A DNA stretch of 64,000 nt, taken from contig JAIXMP010000013.1 of assembly GCA_025677815.1 (NCBI GenBank), positions 496,001 through 560,000 of the forward strand, given 5' to 3'. Of this stretch, positions 62,466-64,000 are shown one piece after another. Source of the DNA: Phascolomyces articulosus (Eukaryota; Mucoromycota; Mucoromycetes; Mucorales; Lichtheimiaceae). The position numbers and the translations under genes are program-made. Below the pieces are notes generated by a model. That model saw only the letters and a list, made by a program, of their open reading frames with translations, had not been told where the DNA came from and made no database searches. Positions within the stretch are counted from its first letter, which is position 1. Each line of letters begins with the position of its first letter.

Positions 62466-64000
62466 ACCCTGTTTACATTTATAACAAGAGATTGTGAGAA
62501 TATGAATTATGATTATACAAAACGGCGACAGTGGCCTTCCATTGCTTCTTCAATAGTATGGTAATGGGCTCGGGATGTAAATAGAAAAAGAAGCATATTA
62601 ATAAAACAGCATGACAATCTATAGATTATACCTTAATAGTAATACGCCCGATATTCAGGAATACAGTTACATGGAAGATAATGGAATGAGGAGGTGGGAA
62701 AAGTTCACATTAACAGAGTATTATTATTATTATTATTATCTTGTGCTCCTCTACATACCACCAAAACATGGCAAAATCTTGTCATCTGATAGCAAAGCAC
62801 ACCATTTGACAGCTTTTAATAATTTCCTTGGCCTTCTCTACTGATCCTGATATCCGCTGCATGATATTTCAAAATGGACTACTTTTTAATCATACGATCC
62901 AACCTAATAGAAACCATGTAATAATTTGTGCTGTGGAACAATACCTATCAACAATGTATGTTATTATTATGATGCGTAATCAACGATATATATCTACAAC
63001 TGTGGCTATTCGTAGTAGAAACTCTTTATCTTATAGATCTACAAACACAAGGAATATAGCATGTGATCCATAATAAGGAATAAGTCATTTATTGACGAGC
63101 ATTAGTATTCTAATCCATTATCTACTACAGATGTAATTATTATTATGAATCAAATTAACGCGCCATATTTATTTTTTCTTGCTTTTACATGATATTAAAT
63201 GCAGGGTAAAAAAAGGCGTGTGTGCGCGTTGTATGTAAATGTAAGTCTATGCTTAAACTTGGGATGTTGATCCAATGATTCAAGGATAATATCTTAGTAA
63301 CTAATATCCAATTCTATATGTATGCAGTATCTCGCTAAAGTAGATGGTTACACAATTCAACGCCAGCAAAGATTTTAAGACTTTTTGCCCTGCGATACAC
63401 TTTTTTTTTCTTTAGAATACTTTTTTTTATTTTGATCTTAGATTGAGTCCAACGTTCATTGTTCGGTTCCTTCATGTTATTTTATAAACATCTATTTTTA
63501 ATAGAGAGTTTTTTTTTAAAAAAATACACTGGAAGAATCACAATGACATATTTTGGACGATGAGAAAAATGTACACGATTGACTCACTTTGTTAAAATGG
63601 AAATCAAGTGTACAATTGGCAAAAAGTAAATAAAGGAAAATGATGATACTTTCAGGTACTTCTGATTACATTCTTTTAAAAAAATGTATGACGAGATTTT
63701 GTAATGCACACAAAACACCTTGAGGATTTTATTTCTGATTCCAATAAATATTATTTATATTATGCCATATACACACGTATCAGACGTTGCTGAAGTTATA
63801 ATTGATAAATGATAATAATATAACGATATGTAAGGGTTGTTTATATTTTTTTTTAGCTTCATGTGGGTAAATAAGTGGCGAGTAATATAAAGAGAGAGAT
63901 GCGTAAAAAAAAGATGCACGATAAAACCCAAGAACACAAAAAAAAGGATGTCTTTGGATAAGATAGAAAATGACTTTTATTATTTATATAACAAAAAAAA
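62466..64000. other. Right flank, unassigned
   Basis: 1.5 kb AT-rich DNA. A (TAT)n run encodes a Tyr stretch in a short ORF near 62719-62742. ORFs at 62611-62844, 62828-63073 and 63755-63937 (-) lack recognisable motifs. No gene is supported before the window edge. Confidence 0.45.

Overview
The window is nuclear DNA from an early-diverging fungus, most likely Mucoromycota (order Mucorales). It is very AT-rich, with compact genes split by many short GT-AG introns (about 50-150 nt) and long runs of simple sequence. It has no bacterial operon features. It encodes eukaryotic marker proteins (CCT6, RPS3/uS3, VPS53, CAP/Srv2, DUR3) and carries decayed TPR/F-box/LRR genes of a type that, from memory, is expanded in Mucorales. 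The genus call is inference from sequence style; no database search was run.

Layout. 1-9 kb: a GNAT acetyltransferase, a poly-Asn protein with RVxF and PPxY motifs, and a large Gln-rich putative zinc-binding regulator (minus). 10.7-11.7 kb: thymidylate synthase with MCB-like promoter sites. 15-23.4 kb: a membrane RING-CH E3 ligase, RPS3 (minus), a small PIP-box-like protein (minus) with MCB-like promoter sites, CCT6, and a short coiled-coil protein (minus). 23.5-29 kb: gene-poor, with a broken TPR/F-box/LRR gene (minus). 29-43 kb: an NmrA-like reductase, CAP/Srv2, VPS53 (17 exons), an LRR protein (minus), and a tail-anchored aldehyde dehydrogenase. 44.4-58.6 kb: arginase, a giant NDPK-domain protein with a repetitive Lys-rich tail (minus), a DUR3-type urea transporter (minus) and a secreted RNase T2 (minus). 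59-64 kb: a local GC-rich repeat cluster and a second broken TPR/F-box/LRR gene.

Functional grouping. Most genes are housekeeping: nucleotide supply, translation, protein folding, endosome-to-Golgi tethering, actin. Arginase, the urea permease and the extracellular RNase lie within 14 kb and all bear on nitrogen scavenging, but nothing here shows that they are co-regulated. The most unusual observations concern gene structure: a probable 3-nt micro-exon in RPS3, a start codon split by an intron in CCT6, several 19-25 nt exons, and a GC-AG intron in VPS53. The most unusual protein is the NDPK-domain protein with a disordered tail of about 1,460 residues.

Multi-exon genes are given as one span from start to stop codon, with exon coordinates in the evidence. 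Exon joins were checked by hand for reading phase and family conservation, not by transcript data.
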